The position numbers and the translations under genes were made by a program. Source: Bacillota bacterium (lineage in GTDB: Bacteria > Bacillota > Clostridia > Peptostreptococcales > Anaerovoracaceae). From it: a stretch of 8,398 nt of DNA. The stretch is taken from positions 1-8,398 of the forward strand of contig JAEEOX010000042.1 of the NCBI GenBank assembly GCA_016284485.1, given 5' to 3'. The notes under the pieces are model-generated. The model was not told the DNA's origin, made no database searches, and saw nothing but the letters and a program-made list of their open reading frames with translations. Below are positions 6,963 to 8,398 of the stretch, in pieces (positions within the stretch are counted from its first letter, which is position 1; every line of letters starts with the position of its first letter).

Positions 6963-7180
6963 AAATTGTGCTTTGCAGTGCCGGGCGGTAATAGCTCGGA
7001 TAATAGGGAATCAGGTGAGAATCCTGAACGATCCGGTCACTGTAAGAAGGGAGTTTCCCCGAATCATGCCATTGGATGTGAGCGGTGAGCTTTTGCTTGA
7101 CCGGCGCATCTGAGAAGGCTCGGGCGAGGCAATTATCTTCAAGTCAGGAAACCTGCTGCAGAGTAATATTGGTAATTGCT
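6963..7180 (+). promoter_or_regulatory. Cobalamin (B12) riboswitch aptamer
   Basis: An adenosylcobalamin-class aptamer in the 5' leader of the lipoprotein gene. Conserved pieces appear in the right order: the core ATAATAGGGAATC with the GGTGAGAATCC loop (about 7000-7024), CACTGTAAG (7038-7046), GCCATTGG (7068-7075, the counterpart of the usual GCCACTG), a GAGAAGGCTCGG segment (about 7112-7123), and the B12 box AGTCAGGAAACCTGCT (7142-7157), close to the consensus AGYCAGGAGACCTGCC. A closing P1 helix of eight pairs can form between 6971-6978 and 7156-7163. The effect is probably repression of the downstream transporter gene when cobalamin is plentiful. The exact 3' edge of the aptamer is uncertain. 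An ORF can be read through it at 7085-7300 but is not credible as a gene. Confidence 0.9.
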
Positions 7181-7251
7181 TCCGGAGAAAGTGTGCCCAA
7201 TGTTATAGTGCATGATCTAAGGTCGAAAGGCCTGTTTTTGATGCATACGCA

Positions 7252-7280
7252 CCTGCTTTCTGAGGAAAGGAGGTTTTTTT
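7252..7280 (+). terminator. Riboswitch expression platform: terminator hairpin that also contains a Shine-Dalgarno sequence
   Basis: A nine-pair stem with one G-G mismatch joins 7252-7260 and 7265-7273 around a TGAG loop, followed at once by seven T (7274-7280). This is an intrinsic terminator placed before the lipoprotein gene, as expected for B12 attenuation. The 3' arm GAAAGGAGG contains a full ribosome binding site, so the same hairpin could also block translation from the TTG at 7282. A smaller hairpin at 7220-7233 (five pairs around a GAAA loop, then GTTTTT) lies just upstream and may be part of the switch. Confidence 0.78.
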
Positions 7281-7281
7281 A

Positions 7282-7381
7282 TTGGCTGAAGGCCAGATAA
7301 GAGAAAGCAAACGGCTGCGATGAACTCGCTGCCGAGATATTTGAAGAATTTGTAAAAGAGGCAGGAAACGATGAGGACTAA
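7282..7381 (+). other. Possible small ORF between riboswitch and lipoprotein gene, interrupted by a +1 frame break
   Basis: A TTG at 7282 sits eight bases after a perfect GGAGG (7269-7273). It opens a 13-codon reading frame (Met/Leu-AEGQIRESKRLR) that stops at TGA 7321-7323. If one base is skipped at that stop, the next frame runs from 7322 for 19 codons (ELAAEIFEEFVKEAGNDED) to TAA at 7379-7381, overlapping the start of the lipoprotein gene by 11 bases. The joined product would be a basic-then-acidic helical peptide of about 32 residues. The downstream frame has no start codon of its own between its previous stop (7298-7300) and the TAA. It could be a decayed small gene, a leader peptide that couples translation to the lipoprotein, a programmed frameshift, or chance. 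I recognise no family. Confidence 0.3.
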
Positions 7382-8398
7382 AAAGACGATCATTATTATG
7401 CTGATACTCTGCATGGTGGCGTGCTTCGGCCTGTCAGCATGCGGCGGCGGATCCGCTGACCCCGGGAACGGTCAGCAGGACACACCGGGGGACGTGGTCA
7501 CTTCGGCTCCCGAAATAGAGGGACTCACGTTCCAGTCAGAACTGGAGAAGAATTACGCGACTCAGTTCAGCGTATATACCTATGAAGGCGGCTATAAGTA
7601 CTTCCACATAGTGGACGGCGACGATTTCTTCCTGGTGCCTGAGGGCGGAACTGTTCCGGAAGGACTGGATCCGGAAGTAACGGTCCTCCAGGCTCCTGTA
7701 AAGAACATCTATCTGGCTGCAACTGCACAGATGGCACTTTTCCTCAGCATGGGAGGAGAGGATTCCCTCAGGATGACATCCCTCAGGCAGGACGGCTGGA
7801 CATATGACGAGCCCAAAAAACTGCTGGACGAGGGCAAACTGGTCTTCGCAGGCAAGTACAGCGAGCCTGATTATGAGATGCTTCTGGATGAGGGATGCGA
7901 ACTGGCAATTGAATCGACCATGATCTACCATACCCCTGAGGTACAGGAGATGATAGAGGCTCTGGGCATTCCGGTCCTGGTCGACCGTTCCAGCTATGAA
8001 TCCAATCCGCTGGGCCGCATGGAATGGATCAAGTTCTACGGTGAACTGATCGGAAAGACAGAGGAAGCCAAGGCTTTCTTCGATGAGCAGAAGTCCAAGG
8101 TGGAGGGGCTGGAAGAGTTCCCCAATACCGAGAAGACGGTGGCTTTCTTCTATATTTCGACGGACGGAAAGGCTGTGGTCAGGAGCGCTGACGACTATAT
8201 CCCCACCATGATAGAGATGGCAGGCGGAAGATACGTGTTTAAGGACGCCATGGATGAGTCCGGCAAGTCCAGTGTTCCCATGACCATTGAAGCCTTCTAT
8301 GACATCGCTGCCAACGCTGACTATATCGTCTACAATGCTTCCATCGACAGTTCAGTAACCTCCAGGGCAGACCTGCTCGCAAAAGATCCGATCATGAG
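7371..8398 (+). CDS. ABC-transporter substrate-binding lipoprotein, corrinoid/iron-complex (BtuF/FecB-like) type, 5' part
   Basis: An open frame of 342 codons with no stop before the window end. The ATG at 7371 has only a modest AGGA site four bases away, so translation may depend on coupling to upstream initiation. The signal peptide MRTKKT plus an apolar stretch ends in a lipobox LSAC (21-24), giving a lipid-anchored protein on the outer face of the membrane. A Gly/Asp/Pro-rich linker follows (25-50), then the binding-protein fold. Recognisable stretches are NIYLAATAQMALFLSMGG (about 109-126), GKYSEPDYEMLL (about 161-172), AIESTMIYH (about 179-187), and LGIPVLVDRSSYESNPLGRMEWIKFYG (about 199-225). 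That last block, with the long helix after it, is typical of helical-backbone FecB/BtuF binding proteins. The permease and ATPase genes would be expected just downstream, outside the window. Riboswitch control points to cobalamin or another corrinoid as substrate; a siderophore- or heme-like ligand cannot be excluded from the protein alone. I therefore give no symbol. Confidence 0.92.
   Translation, partial: MRTKKTIIIMLILCMVACFGLSACGGGSADPGNGQQDTPGDVVTSAPEIEGLTFQSELEKNYATQFSVYTYEGGYKYFHIVDGDDFFLVPEGGTVPEGLDPEVTVLQAPVKNIYLAATAQMALFLSMGGEDSLRMTSLRQDGWTYDEPKKLLDEGKLVFAGKYSEPDYEMLLDEGCELAIESTMIYHTPEVQEMIEALGIPVLVDRSSYESNPLGRMEWIKFYGELIGKTEEAKAFFDEQKSKVEGLEEFPNTEKTVAFFYISTDGKAVVRSADDYIPTMIEMAGGRYVFKDAMDESGKSSVPMTIEAFYDIAANADYIVYNASIDSSVTSRADLLAKDPIM

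Noticed and set aside
7085..7300. A 71-codon + strand ORF through the riboswitch, ending after the terminator
   Set aside because: It overlaps conserved aptamer elements and the terminator hairpin, has no ribosome binding site at its start, and its protein looks random. RNA structure explains the conservation.

Overview
The window looks like chromosome of a strictly anaerobic Clostridia-type Firmicute. Four things point that way: strong AGGAGG-type ribosome binding sites, a very large multi-cluster Fe-S flavoprotein, an exported protein with three cell wall-binding type 2 repeats, and a cobalamin riboswitch ahead of an ABC-transporter lipoprotein. A member of the Anaerovoracaceae/Family XIII group would fit, but that placement is inference and cannot be settled from this window.

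Layout. (1) 1-3105, + strand: the 3' end of hypA (nickel chaperone for [NiFe]-hydrogenase maturation), then after 22 bases a 969-residue GltD-type flavoprotein with an Fe-S-rich N-terminal half and a C-terminal ferredoxin-like domain. These two genes read as the tail of a hydrogenase or redox operon, closed by a hairpin at 3116-3146. (2) 3143-4156, + strand: a promoter and a two-gene unit, an uncharacterised 132-residue protein followed by a GNAT acetyltransferase. It ends at a bidirectional terminator (4165-4200) shared with the convergent gene. (3) 4210-6267, - strand: a secreted surface protein with a predicted parallel beta-helix N-terminal half and three CWB2 anchoring repeats. It has its own promoter, divergent from the next gene. 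(4) 6371-6895, + strand: a single-gene low-molecular-weight protein tyrosine phosphatase. (5) 6924-8398, + strand: a consensus promoter, a cobalamin riboswitch, a terminator hairpin that also contains a Shine-Dalgarno sequence, a possible interrupted small ORF, and the 5' part of a corrinoid/iron-complex substrate-binding lipoprotein that runs off the window.

How the genes work together. The first unit concerns hydrogen and electron metabolism (nickel insertion plus NAD(P)H/Fe-S electron transfer). The last is a vitamin B12-responsive uptake unit, expected to be off when cobalamin is abundant. The middle genes (acetyltransferase, surface protein, phosphatase) are separate short transcription units with no evident pathway link. 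I see no mobile element, CRISPR array, tRNA or rRNA. No complete new system is evident. The points most worth a second look are the flavoprotein architecture, the riboswitch expression platform with its interrupted small ORF, and the beta-helix surface protein.
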